Shown here one piece after another: positions 36,883 to 44,608 of a stretch of 64,000 nt of DNA. This DNA comes from Opitutaceae bacterium TAV5 (GTDB lineage Bacteria > Verrucomicrobiota > Verrucomicrobiia > Opitutales > Opitutaceae), in contig CP007053.1 in the NCBI GenBank assembly GCA_000242935.3, positions 4,015,001 through 4,079,000 on the forward strand, written 5' to 3'. A model generated the notes under the pieces. It saw only the letters and a program-made list of their open reading frames with translations, was not told where the DNA came from and did no database searches. The translations under genes and the position numbers were made by a program. The stretch's first letter is position 1, and every line of letters begins with the position of its first letter.

Positions 36883-37674
36883 TCAGCGTTGCAGGGAGGA
36901 GATGGTGCCGGGCGATCGGCTCCGCCGGCGCAGGCGGCCGGACAGGAGCAGCAGGGCGCAGGCGCCGCCGGCCAGCGCGGCGGTGGCCGAAGGTTCGGGG
37001 ATGGTGGTGACACTGACTTCGAGATTGTCGATCCAGGCGCTGCCGGTGTAGCTGGCCACTCCGGCCATGCTCTGAAACAGGAGACTGGCCGCGCCGGAGT
37101 TGTTCGCGATGGTGCGGAAGGCGGTATCGGTGACGACGACGCTGTCGTTCACCCATGCGCTGTACGTGCGGGTGTCGAGGTTGTAGTCGATCTTGAGCGA
37201 GTACCACTGGTCGGCGGCATAAGTGACAGTCGAGTTTTGCCAGGCGCCGGTGTCGAGCTGCCAGGAGAAGGTTCCGTTGAGGCCGAACCGCACGCCGCCG
37301 ATCTCCTGGTTGTCGGTATTGCGGAGTTTGACGTAGAGGGAGTCACGGTTGTTGGCCGAGGCACGAATATCGAGACTCACGCTGACGATCCCCGTGCTTG
37401 CCGGAGTGAAACCGGCGACGGCGGAGGGAAATCCTGATACCTCGGCATTGTCGTCAAACCGAAGGCTGCGCTCGCCGCCGCTGGCAACGGTATCGGTGAC
37501 TGCGACGGACGTGTTTTCCGGAGCCGTAACCGTCCAGCCGGCGGGCGCTGCACCCGGGGAGACGGATTCGAAGTTCTCGTTCAGCAGCGGAGCGGCCAGA
37601 CCGGTCGGGGCGCCGGCAGTGATGGCGCCTGACACGACGGCGGAGAATGCGAGGATGCGGAGTGAATGTTTCAT
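36883..37674 (-). CDS. PEP-CTERM secreted protein with lectin-like domain
   Basis: Encodes 263 residues from the ATG at 37674 (MKHSLRILAFSAVVSGAITA). After the signal peptide comes a ~190-residue jelly-roll like laminin G/concanavalin folds: NENFESVSPGAAPAGWTV, SLYVKLRNTDNQEIGGVRFG, YSLKIDYNLDTRTYSAWVND, SAWIDNLEVSV. It ends with the exosortase signal IPEPSATAALAGGACALLLL followed by RLRRRSRSPG and a short extra tail, which is longer than usual after the Arg cluster. It probably binds sugar at the cell surface. It heads the 37674-28555 minus-strand series. Confidence 0.88.
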   Translation of the reverse strand: MKHSLRILAFSAVVSGAITAGAPTGLAAPLLNENFESVSPGAAPAGWTVTAPENTSVAVTDTVASGGERSLRFDDNAEVSGFPSAVAGFTPASTGIVSVSLDIRASANNRDSLYVKLRNTDNQEIGGVRFGLNGTFSWQLDTGAWQNSTVTYAADQWYSLKIDYNLDTRTYSAWVNDSVVVTDTAFRTIANNSGAASLLFQSMAGVASYTGSAWIDNLEVSVTTIPEPSATAALAGGACALLLLSGRLRRRSRSPGTISSLQR

Positions 37675-37900
37675 GATGAGAAAAGGACCGGCGGAGTGCC
37701 GGGTCGCCTGAAGCATACGTCGCTTCGTCGCCGGAAAAAATAGAGGCGCCTGTCGGGGAATATGGATGTTTCAGCTTTTTTGCCGGAACGGCCGGGAGGC
37801 TCCGCAAGGGGATTCGGGTCGCATGAGCAGGTGCGTTCATTGTTTTCGGCAAGACGCTCCATTTATGCTGGTGATCCTTTCTCCCTATACTGGACAGCGT

Positions 37901-38899
37901 ATGAATGATCACATCCTCGAACGTTTGTTGTTTCGTCGCGCTGCACACACGGGTTTGCGTTTCCTGTCGCGTCTCTGCGGGCTGGCCCTGCCGGCACTGT
38001 GTCCGTCTCTCGTCGCCATGACCGTGGTGGTCGGCCCGGCCGATGCGGATTACATCGTGGACGGCAGCAATGACCACGTGGAACTCCAGCAAGCCATCGA
38101 TACCGTCGCGGCAGCGGGAGGCGGCAAGGTGATCCTCCGGCAGGGCATCTACAATTGCGGGGCGGAAATCGTGATCCCGCATGATGGCCGGGTGCGAATT
38201 GTCGGGGAAAAAATGGCCAAGGGTATGGAGGGTGGCGTGATCCTCCGGGCCACGGCAACGCTGACGAATCTCGTTTCAACGGCCGGTTCCGGCAACCCGG
38301 CGACGAATGCCGACCTTTCCCACGATATCCATTTCGAGCACATCACATTCAACGGCAACGGGCGCGTCACCAATGTCGTCAGCCTCACGAATGCCGATTT
38401 TGTCAGTTTTACCTTTTGCCGGGTGATCGGCGGAGTGAACGGCATCGTGACGGTCTGGGACTCCTCGCAGGATCCCACGGCGGCGACCGTTCCCGGCGGG
38501 TTGTTCATCACCAACAGCATTCTTTCCGCCAGCACGGGAATTGCGCTCGATCTCCAGTACCAGACACAGTGCTGGATCAGCAACGTGTGGTTTTCCGGTC
38601 CGGGCACGACATCGACGTGGATCAATTTCAGATCGTCCAACAAGATTCACATCGCGAACTGCGAATTCAACACGGCGACCCAGGCGCTCCGGTTTCAGGA
38701 TACCGGCACCCGCGGATGTCATGATATCACCATCACGGGCTGCACATTTTCGGTGGGCAGCGGCAACAAGTGCTGGACCGAGCAGCGGACGCATGGAGCC
38801 AGCAAACGCGTGCTGGTCAGCGGCTGCATCAACACCGACTCCGCTCCGGCCGACACGCTGGCCGGGGGAAGCGTGCCGCTGGCCTCGGTCGGTTTCTAG
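37901..38899 (+). CDS. Secreted beta-helix protein, paralogue of 35567-36757
   Basis: Encodes 332 residues from the ATG at 37901; other in-frame starts lie at 37766 and 37865. The N-terminus is basic with a hydrophobic run (LCGLALPALCPSLVAM). The body is a right-handed beta-helix: YIVDGSNDHVELQQAIDTVA, GGKVILRQGIYNCGAEIVIP, then coils such as VPGGLFITNSILSASTGIAL and SNKIHIANCEFNTATQALRF. The GSNDHVELQQAID opening is common to pectate-lyase-superfamily proteins. Shared coils identify it as a diverged copy of the minus-strand beta-helix gene 1.1 kb away. Its stop overlaps the convergent AraC gene by 4 bp. Confidence 0.8.
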   Translation: MNDHILERLLFRRAAHTGLRFLSRLCGLALPALCPSLVAMTVVVGPADADYIVDGSNDHVELQQAIDTVAAAGGGKVILRQGIYNCGAEIVIPHDGRVRIVGEKMAKGMEGGVILRATATLTNLVSTAGSGNPATNADLSHDIHFEHITFNGNGRVTNVVSLTNADFVSFTFCRVIGGVNGIVTVWDSSQDPTAATVPGGLFITNSILSASTGIALDLQYQTQCWISNVWFSGPGTTSTWINFRSSNKIHIANCEFNTATQALRFQDTGTRGCHDITITGCTFSVGSGNKCWTEQRTHGASKRVLVSGCINTDSAPADTLAGGSVPLASVGF

Positions 38900-39765
38900 C
38901 GAGGGTCGGGCGTCCGCGACGCGCGCTTGCGGTACGCCTGCGGGCTGATGCCCGTCTTCGTCTTGAACAGCCGGTGGAAATAGGACGGATCGTCAAAACC
39001 CACCCGGCTGGCAATCTCGCATACCTTGATATCGGTGACCTCGAGCAGTTGCATGGCCTCGCGCAGGCGGCGATGATGTCGCCAGGCGGTGAAGCTCATC
39101 GACATCTCCTTTTTGAAGAGGTGTTCGAAGTACGAAACGCTCAGGCCGACTTCCCGGGCGATCGCGCCGACAGAGACCGACCGGGCGAAATTTTTTTCCA
39201 GGAGGATCATCGCCTGGGCGATCTTGCGGTTTCCCGTCCGGGAGGGCGGCTGCAGATCGGCGAGTGCCGAGATGACCGGCTGGCGGACGGAAAGGAAACG
39301 CGCGATCAGACGCGCCGCCGCCAGCAGCCTGGTTTCCGGCACCACCGGCACGGTGCGATGAATTTCCCCGGGGACACGGGGCGGGGGGATTTTCCGGTCG
39401 AGGAAAACCTGGCCGCAAAAAACGATGGCCACCAGTTGTCCGTGATTTTTCAGAGGCACGATGGCCTCGCAGATGCCGGCATGACAAAAGCGGATGAACG
39501 GTTCGTCGTTTTCATTCGCTTCGGCGACGGCGTCATCGATATCGCACTTGCGGCACCGGCGGGCGCCCACCACGTCTTCCTTGATTTTGAGGCAGAAGGG
39601 CGAATTGTGCTGGTAACGTCGGCCGGGCAGCTTGAGATGGGAAAAATAACCGTAGTCGTGAAAGCATACGCGAATCCCCGAGGCCTGTTCGATGTCGCAA
39701 AAGAACGCCTCCAGCTCTGACAGGAAGTCAGGCGCTGCGGATGTCGTTTGCTCGGGAGGAGGCAT
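38896..39765 (-). CDS. AraC-type regulator with PocR sensory domain
   Basis: Encodes 289 residues. Residues ~12-165 form a PocR-type sensor with its Cys set (C58, C71, C74, C94, C99 in FCLKIKEDVVGARRCRKC and FIRFCHAGICEAIVPL); in the family this domain binds small hydrocarbons or redox-active ligands and may carry a metal. Residues ~185-289 hold the AraC double HTH (VGAIAREVGLSVSYFEHLFK and VCEIASRVGFDDPSYFHRLF). It follows the MFS gene by 43 bp on the same strand, making a LacI > MFS > AraC series. It could act as a second-level activator of lyase genes. The inducer is unknown. Confidence 0.9.
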   Translation of the reverse strand: MPPPEQTTSAAPDFLSELEAFFCDIEQASGIRVCFHDYGYFSHLKLPGRRYQHNSPFCLKIKEDVVGARRCRKCDIDDAVAEANENDEPFIRFCHAGICEAIVPLKNHGQLVAIVFCGQVFLDRKIPPPRVPGEIHRTVPVVPETRLLAAARLIARFLSVRQPVISALADLQPPSRTGNRKIAQAMILLEKNFARSVSVGAIAREVGLSVSYFEHLFKKEMSMSFTAWRHHRRLREAMQLLEVTDIKVCEIASRVGFDDPSYFHRLFKTKTGISPQAYRKRASRTPDPR

Positions 39766-39808
39766 GGCGGAAGGTTCTCCGCTGGCGGGGAGGGAAGCCA
39801 GTCTTTCG

Positions 39809-41104
39809 TCAGGGTTCCCCTGCTTTTACCGGTCGCACGCAAACTTTCAGGAGCGCGGCCGCAACCAGATGCAACACTCCCATGACCAGAAACATTCGCT
39901 CGACGCCCAGAGCGCCGCTGATGCGGCCTACGCCATAGTTGAACAGGATTGCGCCGATCGCCCCGAACGCACCCGAGATCGCCCACACGCTGGCCGCGTT
40001 GCCGGCCGGGAATGTGTCGGCGACCAGCGGGCCGAGGAGTAGCAGCCAGACGAGGCACACGAGAGCGACCAGACTCAACAGGATCAGGGTGAGCGTCATG
40101 CCGGGAGCATGGGGCACCAGCATGGCGAGCGGACCGAAGCAGGCGGCGATCATGAGGAGACGCTGGCGGGCTTTCATCGGATCGCCGAGACGGCGGCCGA
40201 GACGGTCCGAGAGGAAACCGACGCCGAGCGCCCCGAGGTTGCCGACGAGAAACGGAATCCAGCCGACCATGCCGGAAGCCTGCAACGAGAGCCCGCGCTG
40301 TTCCTGGAAATAGCCCGGCATCCAGAACAGGCAGAAATACCAGACCGGATCGCTGATGAAGCGGGCCAGCACGATGCCCCACAGGCTGCGCTGCGTCCAG
40401 AGCTTCGACCACGCGAGCGCAGGCGGTTCGGCGGCGGTTGCAAGAGGGGATGATGCCGGATGGGCGACGGCGACGCCGGTCAGTTCCTGTGGTTCACGGT
40501 AAACGAACCACCAGGCGACGGCGAAGCCGATCCCCAGGAGGCCGGGGACGATGAAGGCCATCTGCCAGGAAAACCAGGTGGCGAGCGAGGCGATCATCGG
40601 CGCGGCCACGACCGCTCCGATCGTGCCGCCGGCGCCGGCCAGCCCCATCAGGACTGCGCGGCGGCCGGGCGGAGCCCAGAGCGTCATCGCCCGCATGGTG
40701 CAGGGGTAATTGCCCGGTTCCATGATGCCGAGCAGCGCGCGAAACGCGGCGAAAGCGAAGAACGACGAGACGAGTCCGCAGCCGATCGTGGCCAGCGACC
40801 AGCCCGTGACGAAGATCGTCAGCGCCTTGCGCGCGCCGATCCTGTCCACGACCCAGCCGCTGCCGATGTAGGCAGCCGCGTAACAGAAAGTGAAAACATT
40901 CACGAGGAACGCGTAGCCGGAGTCGTCGAGGGCGAGCGCGGTCTTGATGGTCGGCTTGAGGATGGAAAGCGTCTGGCGGTCGAGGTAATTGAGGAACGAC
41001 CCCAGGAAAAGAAGCACCACGATCCAGGGCAGACGACGTGTTCCGGAGGCGGATACAGGGACGGCGGGCGCGGTGGCGGAGACAGTGACGGAGGCGGTTG
41101 ACAT
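39809..41104 (-). CDS. MFS transporter (hexuronate/ACS family type)
   Basis: Encodes 431 residues and 12 membrane segments from the ATG at 41104 (MSTASVTVSATAPAVPVSAS). The first helix region FLGSFLNYLDRQTLSILKPT, with the NYLDR motif, and the GIMEPGNYPCTMRAMTLWAP segment are characteristic of the anion:cation symporter subfamily (ExuT, GudP type) that imports hexuronates and aldarates. That fits lyases (heparinase-like, beta-helix) releasing unsaturated uronates nearby. It starts 92 bp downstream of the LacI stop on the same strand. Confidence 0.9.
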   Translation of the reverse strand: MSTASVTVSATAPAVPVSASGTRRLPWIVVLLFLGSFLNYLDRQTLSILKPTIKTALALDDSGYAFLVNVFTFCYAAAYIGSGWVVDRIGARKALTIFVTGWSLATIGCGLVSSFFAFAAFRALLGIMEPGNYPCTMRAMTLWAPPGRRAVLMGLAGAGGTIGAVVAAPMIASLATWFSWQMAFIVPGLLGIGFAVAWWFVYREPQELTGVAVAHPASSPLATAAEPPALAWSKLWTQRSLWGIVLARFISDPVWYFCLFWMPGYFQEQRGLSLQASGMVGWIPFLVGNLGALGVGFLSDRLGRRLGDPMKARQRLLMIAACFGPLAMLVPHAPGMTLTLILLSLVALVCLVWLLLLGPLVADTFPAGNAASVWAISGAFGAIGAILFNYGVGRISGALGVERMFLVMGVLHLVAAALLKVCVRPVKAGEP

Positions 41105-41196
41105 GAGCGGACGCCGGACGTTCTTCCGGTCGCCCCGAGCCTGGCAGATATTCCGGAATGAAAAAATGGACGCTTCCGCTTTAGACAGTGGCGGAT

Positions 41197-42333
41197 TCAG
41201 CGGTTTTTCGGGGATGTTTTTCCGGAAACGGCTTGCGTCGTTCCAGGGGCGGAAGCCGCCGGTCGAGTGGTTTTTCCCTCGACCCAGGTGCCGCAGATGA
41301 AGGTGGCCTGCGGATGCGCGGGCAGGCCGACTTCGTGACGCTGGATGAGGCCCGACAGCACATCGGTGGCGGCGCGGCCGATGACCTCGGGTCCCTGATA
41401 AACACCGCTGATTTTTCCATCGGCTTCGGGGCAGTCGAGACTGGCGACCGAGACGTCTTCGGGCACGCGAATGCCTTCGGCCCGCAGCCAGTCGATCACC
41501 GGCAGGATCGGGACAAAGGTGAGCACGGCGTCGGGGCGGTATTTGTAAAACCAGGCCAGAAAACTGTTGCGGTCGAAAGGCGTGCGCACGCCGTCGGGCA
41601 GAAAGGGCGGCACCCGTTCCCGGACGGGGATGCGCGCGGCTTCGTCGCGGGCTCCGGCGGACCAGGCGCGAAACACGCGTTCGTTGCCGCTGTCGCGGAC
41701 GGCCAGCCCGATGCGCCGGCAACCGGCCGCGCGCAGGCGTTCCCAGGCGAGGCGAAAGGTGTGCGCGTGGTGGTTGCACACGGTGTGCATCGATACGGCC
41801 AGCAACGAGTAGGTGATGGACACGCAGGCGAAGTGCCGCCAGTCGAGTTCGAGCGGCGCGGGACGGGGGATCGGCGCGATGATGAGGCCCGAAATGTTGC
41901 GGGTGCGCAGGATCTGGGTGGCGCGGCGGGGCGTCATGTGGTCGCGGTCGAACCAGAACTCTTCGAAATGATAACCGAGCTCGGCGGCGCGCGCCTTGAT
42001 GCCGGCATGAGCGCGTACATACACCGGAGCCTCGCGCCAGCGGTCGGGCGTGTCGAAGGCGGTGACAAACGCCATCGAAAACTGGCTGCGGGGTTGGGGC
42101 GTGCCGGTGCGCCGGTAGGTGCGCAACGCGGAGAGCACCGGATCGGGCCGGTAACCGAGTTCGCGGGCGATGGCCTGGATGCGCTCGCGTGTGGCGGCGG
42201 GGATGCGGAGCTTGTTGCGCAGGGCTTTCGAGACCGTCGTGTGATGCACCCCGGCGAGCCGGGCGATGTCCTTCAGCACAGGCCGGGTGCTTGTATCGCT
42301 CCGAAGCGGGGGAGTGGAGTCTGGTGGGCTCAT
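41197..42333 (-). CDS. LacI family regulator with operator at its start codon
   Basis: Encodes 378 residues from the ATG at 42333 (MSPPDSTPPL). HTH: VLKDIARLAGVHHTTVSKAL at residues 19-38. The sensor domain has the stretch ELGYHFEEFWFDRDHMTPRR, shared with the LacI at 58879 (SLGYKVEEFWIREQGRGAEA), and the same ending TWVEGK, so both belong to one expanded subfamily. The palindrome GGGCTCA-TG-TGAGCCC overlaps its start codon, a strong hint of autoregulation. Divergent from the pseudopilin at 42433 (99 bp between). Downstream on the same strand are the MFS and AraC genes. Confidence 0.92.
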   Translation of the reverse strand: MSPPDSTPPLRSDTSTRPVLKDIARLAGVHHTTVSKALRNKLRIPAATRERIQAIARELGYRPDPVLSALRTYRRTGTPQPRSQFSMAFVTAFDTPDRWREAPVYVRAHAGIKARAAELGYHFEEFWFDRDHMTPRRATQILRTRNISGLIIAPIPRPAPLELDWRHFACVSITYSLLAVSMHTVCNHHAHTFRLAWERLRAAGCRRIGLAVRDSGNERVFRAWSAGARDEAARIPVRERVPPFLPDGVRTPFDRNSFLAWFYKYRPDAVLTFVPILPVIDWLRAEGIRVPEDVSVASLDCPEADGKISGVYQGPEVIGRAATDVLSGLIQRHEVGLPAHPQATFICGTWVEGKTTRPAASAPGTTQAVSGKTSPKNR

Positions 42334-42341
42334 GTGAGCCC
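42326..42341. promoter_or_regulatory. Palindromic operator at the LacI start codon
   Basis: GGGCTCA-TG-TGAGCCC is a perfect palindrome covering the LacI ATG. A second copy, CGCTCA-TG-TGAGCG at 43189-43202, precedes the duplicated pseudopilin. The arm differences are matched on both sides, so pairing symmetry has been kept during divergence. Probably bound by the LacI protein at 41197. Confidence 0.65.
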
Positions 42342-42600
42342 AATCCACGTCTTTGACTTGGTTGTCAAGCACGGCAGGTTGGCCTGCGTTCAGATCGTTC
42401 TCCCCGGTTTCCTCCCCGCAAGGGTTATTCCAATGCACACATTCCCTGACACCATGAAAAACATCCCCTCCGCATTCCATGCTCCGCGTCACTGCTCTCG
42501 GGTGGTTCGCGGCTTCACGCTGATCGAACTGCTCACGGTCATCGCCATCATCGGCATTCTGGCCGCGATCATCATCCCGACTGTCGGCAAGGTCCGGCAG
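42329..42600 (+). repeat. First copy of tandem duplication (second copy 43190-43445)
   Basis: About 260-270 bp covering the operator, the leader region and the first ~55 codons of the pseudopilin is repeated at 43190-43445 at high identity (for example, GTTGGCCTGCGTTCAGATCG is identical in both). Copy 2 lacks 9 nt in the hydrophobic helix. Both copies keep a small hairpin GCAGG-TTGG-CCTGC (42374-42387) in the leader. Confidence 0.9.
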
Positions 42601-43170
42601 AGCGCCTACAAAGCCCAGTGCGGCTCCAACCTCCGGCAACTCTCCCTGGCATTTCTGATGTACACCGAGGACAACAAGGGGATGCTTCCCTACAGCTATC
42701 AGGGCACCAGCGACCCCAAACGATGGACGTTGCTCATCACGGGCAATGACAATAATGGCAACCCTCTCGGTACTGCCTACATACCCGGATTTCACGGGGC
42801 ATTGAAGGATGACAGTCCGATTTTAGGATGCCCATCCGCACGAAGGCTGGGAGGATTACGCGATACGGCTCCCACCTACAGCACAAACCGGAAGATCATT
42901 AACAACAATGACTCCCGGAAAAACATCTCCGAGGTCGAAGTGCCGTCAAAGACCATGATCCTTGCGGATGGCAAGGACGGTTTCAGCACGGTTGACATGG
43001 ACGGCACGACGACGGCCAATTGTCCGGGCTACCTGGATCCCCATGACGGCACGGTAAACCTCGGGTTTGCCGATGGTCATGTGGAAAGCCGTTCACGTAG
43101 CAATTTCCCTCTCTCGACCACATCGTCCGCGGTCGATTACGTCGGTCACATCCTCTGGTGGGGTAAATGA
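42433..43170 (+). CDS. Pseudopilin-like protein with H-X9-DG C-terminus
   Basis: Encodes 245 residues from the ATG at 42433 (MHTFPDTMKNIPSAFHAPRH); a second ATG at 42454 would give a more usual leader length. Leader and helix: [20 protein letters not shown]. It continues with CGSNLRQLSLAFLMYTEDNK and ends with the exact H-X9-DG motif (DPHDGTVNLGFADGHVESRS). It is the intact member of a tandem pair; the second copy starts 125 bp after its stop. Divergent from the LacI gene and preceded by that regulator's palindrome, so it is likely induced by a sugar. It forms a plus-strand series with the lyase gene at 44609. Confidence 0.92.
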   Translation: MHTFPDTMKNIPSAFHAPRHCSRVVRGFTLIELLTVIAIIGILAAIIIPTVGKVRQSAYKAQCGSNLRQLSLAFLMYTEDNKGMLPYSYQGTSDPKRWTLLITGNDNNGNPLGTAYIPGFHGALKDDSPILGCPSARRLGGLRDTAPTYSTNRKIINNNDSRKNISEVEVPSKTMILADGKDGFSTVDMDGTTTANCPGYLDPHDGTVNLGFADGHVESRSRSNFPLSTTSSAVDYVGHILWWGK

Positions 43171-43188
43171 TCCACCGGCGATGGTTCA

Positions 43189-43202
43189 CGCTCATGTGAG
43201 CG
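43189..43202. promoter_or_regulatory. Second copy of the LacI-type operator
   Basis: CGCTCA-TG-TGAGCG, a perfect palindrome with compensating arm changes relative to 42326-42341. It lies 93 bp before the chimeric pseudopilin start and belongs to the second copy of the tandem duplication. Confidence 0.6.
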
Positions 43203-43294
43203 CAATCCGTGTCATTGGCTTGGTTGTCAATCACGGCAGGTTGGCCTGCGTTCAGATCGTTCTCCCCGATTTCCTCCCCGCAAGGGTTATTCCA

Positions 43295-44236
43295 ATGCAC
43301 ACATTTCCTGACACCATGAAAAACATCCCCTCCGCGCTCCATGAGCCACGTCGGCATCTCCCGGCCGTTCGTGGCTTCACCCTGATCGAATTGCTCACCG
43401 TCATCGCCATTCTGGCCGCGATCATCATCCCGACGGTCGGCATGGAGACACAGGCGGCGCAGTGTGGGTCGGGAATATGCAATATCCGGCTTCGTGATAC
43501 GGCGACACAAAACGTCACTTTCGCTTCGTCTCCACCTCTAGCAATTGCGGGGTACACCGCTATTACAAGGGATGATTGGGATAATTGGGAAGTTTCACCT
43601 TCTCCGGCAGTCGGCGGATTTGCTGGAGGTATTCCTGGATTAGCTTATCTGGCTGCATTACCTAATCCTGTATATTCAGACACGTTTTCGGGAGGTCATG
43701 TAAATACAGAAGCTAATTGGTATGAATCTTATCGGGAGGTACCACAGTTTTCCGCTAGTCTGAGCGGTAGCTCGAAAATATTAACTTTCGATCTTACCTG
43801 GATTCCCGACAATACATTTCGACTCTACGTCGATGGTGATTGGTTTACACACCCTGTCTGCTCCATCGGCGAAGAGCCCCCATTGGGTCGTGCTGACTTG
43901 TATATTAAAGGAAACTCAACTTTACTCTTCTCATTATTGGCATCGGGGCGATGTTCTTTGGGTATAGAAGCTTCCACGCTGGCGGTTCTGGACGAATTTC
44001 CAAAAACGGGTAATACATGGCATATTACAGTTCCTGTTGCTGATGATATAAATGAATTGACTTTAATATACAATTATACGTTGGGCACATTGAGAAATGC
44101 CATTTATTCGGCACGTGGTTCATGGCGTATAGATAATATGGTAAATACATATTCTCCTGAAGTATTACCTGATCGGGAATATTCTGCTTGTGGTGAAAAC
44201 ACGGCGCCGCCGGATAATCAGGACCGAGAACCATGA
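43295..44236 (+). CDS. Chimeric pseudopilin: duplicated N-terminus fused to an AT-rich foreign-looking domain
   Basis: Encodes 313 residues from the ATG at 43295 (MHTFPDTMKNIPSALHEPRR). The first ~50 residues copy the neighbour's leader and helix ([20 protein letters not shown], three residues shorter because of a 9-nt deletion). The reading frame then continues for ~260 codons through DNA visibly richer in A and T than anything else here. This part has no H-X9-DG and no resemblance to the pseudopilin body; it looks like a beta-rich secreted domain (KILTFDLTWIPDNTFRLYVD, NTWHITVPVADDINELTLIY, GSWRIDNMVNTY). An open frame of that length in AT-rich DNA suggests real coding. The original pseudopilin C-terminus survives, out of frame, at 44374-44547. 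Confidence 0.7.
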   Translation: MHTFPDTMKNIPSALHEPRRHLPAVRGFTLIELLTVIAILAAIIIPTVGMETQAAQCGSGICNIRLRDTATQNVTFASSPPLAIAGYTAITRDDWDNWEVSPSPAVGGFAGGIPGLAYLAALPNPVYSDTFSGGHVNTEANWYESYREVPQFSASLSGSSKILTFDLTWIPDNTFRLYVDGDWFTHPVCSIGEEPPLGRADLYIKGNSTLLFSLLASGRCSLGIEASTLAVLDEFPKTGNTWHITVPVADDINELTLIYNYTLGTLRNAIYSARGSWRIDNMVNTYSPEVLPDREYSACGENTAPPDNQDREP

Positions 44237-44373
44237 TCGTCGGCGTTCAATCTCTCCCCTCACAATAGTATGGGCTCGAAATCAAAATCATCTTCCCCTT
44301 CCACTTCTGCGGAAGTGTTTAATAGCTACAATTCCACAGTGACCACTGGTGGAAACCAGGCCGGACTTCCGGC

Positions 44374-44547
44374 TCCGCTGATGTGCCGTCCACCATCCTG
44401 GATGACGCGCCGGGGTACAAGGATCCACACGGAGGTACCATCAGCGTCGCGTTCGCCGATGGCCATGTGGAAAGCCGGAAACTCGAAGGATTCCCGGCTG
44501 CTTCTTCGACCGAGGCGATCGACCGTCTCCTCTGGCGTGGAGAGTAA
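44374..44547 (+). pseudogene. Orphaned C-terminal end of an H-X9-DG pseudopilin
   Basis: In the frame starting at 44374 the sequence reads SADVPSTILDDAPGYKDP, then HGGTISVAFADGHVESRKLE and ends ...DRLLWRGE with TAA at 44545-44547. This matches the end of the intact pseudopilin (HDGTVNLGFADGHVESRSRS ... ILWWGK). There is no start or leader, and the frame differs from the chimeric gene upstream. It is the detached tail of the duplicated copy, cut off by the AT-rich insert. Confidence 0.8.
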
Positions 44548-44608
44548 CAAGGTTCCCGGGCCCGTCTGGGTTACCTGCCGCTTCCGCTGTATCCTTCCGT
44601 AATGTGTA

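Noticed and set aside
39809-42343. 844-codon frame spanning the LacI and MFS genes as one protein
   Set aside because: The MFS gene starts at 41104 and the LacI gene is in another frame; the upstream part of this frame is Arg/Pro-rich shadow without homology.
43067-43294. Upstream extension of the chimeric pseudopilin (start at 43067)
   Set aside because: That part overlaps the end of the intact pseudopilin in another frame and the operator; the ATG at 43295 matches the duplicated gene's start.
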